Origin: JBBROH01 sp038229595
GTDB taxonomy: Bacteria > Chloroflexota > Chloroflexia > QHBQ01
NCBI GenBank assembly: GCA_038229595.1
Contig: JBBROH010000044.1
Coordinates: 1 to 23,897 of the forward strand
DNA length: 23,897 bases
Direction: 5' to 3'
Position 1 is the stretch's first letter. The number at the start of each line of letters is the position of its first letter. The notes under the pieces are model-generated. The model was not told the DNA's origin, did not search any database, and was given only the letters and a program-made list of their open reading frames with translations. Below, in pieces: positions 23,809 through 23,897 of the stretch. Made by a program: the position numbers and the translations under genes.

Positions 23809-23897
23809 CTGCGTTCCTTCCTGGCGGTTCACGCAGGTGCGACTGCGCTAAAGGTGCTGTAAAACACGACCAGACGCAAGCCGCCCAGCCATTATTG

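Overview
The window (high G+C, apart from one A+T-richer insert) looks like a chromosomal segment of a Chloroflexota bacterium, probably class Chloroflexia. This is an inference from gene content, not a database match: an AfsR/LuxR-type TPR regulator, secreted proteins with long Ser/Thr/Pro linkers, S-layer homology (SLH) domains, a two-domain Pnkp-like RNA-repair enzyme, a CruF-type carotenoid protein, and a large membrane-anchored alpha-2-macroglobulin with bacterial Ig-like domains. No replication, conjugation, integrase or transposase genes were seen.

Layout. 1-7573 (+ strand): the 3' part of a TPR regulator; a 1456-residue exported lipase-like protein ending in three SLH domains, closed by a clear terminator; and a polytopic methyl-accepting chemotaxis-type signalling protein. 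7580-9422 (+ strand): a compact A+T-richer insert with its own sigma70-like promoter, a beta-class amino-methyltransferase and an overlapping winged-helix/HNH nuclease gene. This reads as a small type II restriction-modification unit whose nuclease is interrupted by a frameshift inside the HNH motif. 9582-14841 (- strand): ornithine carbamoyltransferase, a HicB-like protein and carbamate kinase (arginine/carbamoyl-phosphate metabolism), a PPOX-fold flavoprotein, tRNA-Leu(CAG) with a strong promoter and terminator, a CruF-type carotenoid protein and an enoyl-ACP-reductase-like SDR. 15003-16301 (+ strand): a polynucleotide kinase-phosphatase. 16379-23808 (- strand): a lipoprotein, a small unknown protein, and the 2146-residue alpha-2-macroglobulin family protein, which fills the end of the window.

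How the genes fit together. Two large surface proteins (SLH lipase and macroglobulin) suggest investment in the cell envelope. Carbamate kinase plus ornithine carbamoyltransferase can convert citrulline and phosphate to ornithine, CO2, ammonia and ATP, or run anabolically; no arginine deiminase is in view. The SDR and the CruF-type gene are adjacent and may form a lipid/carotenoid operon. Most likely to repay a second look: the broken restriction-modification island, the macroglobulin whose thioester cysteine is replaced by serine, the CruF-type gene whose reading frame runs back over the SDR stop with no ATG/GTG/TTG, the solitary HicB-like protein, and an apparent excess of the palindrome GCTAGC. 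All gaps between genes are under 300 bases. The last 89 bases (23809-23897) hold the macroglobulin ribosome-binding site and nothing else I can identify.
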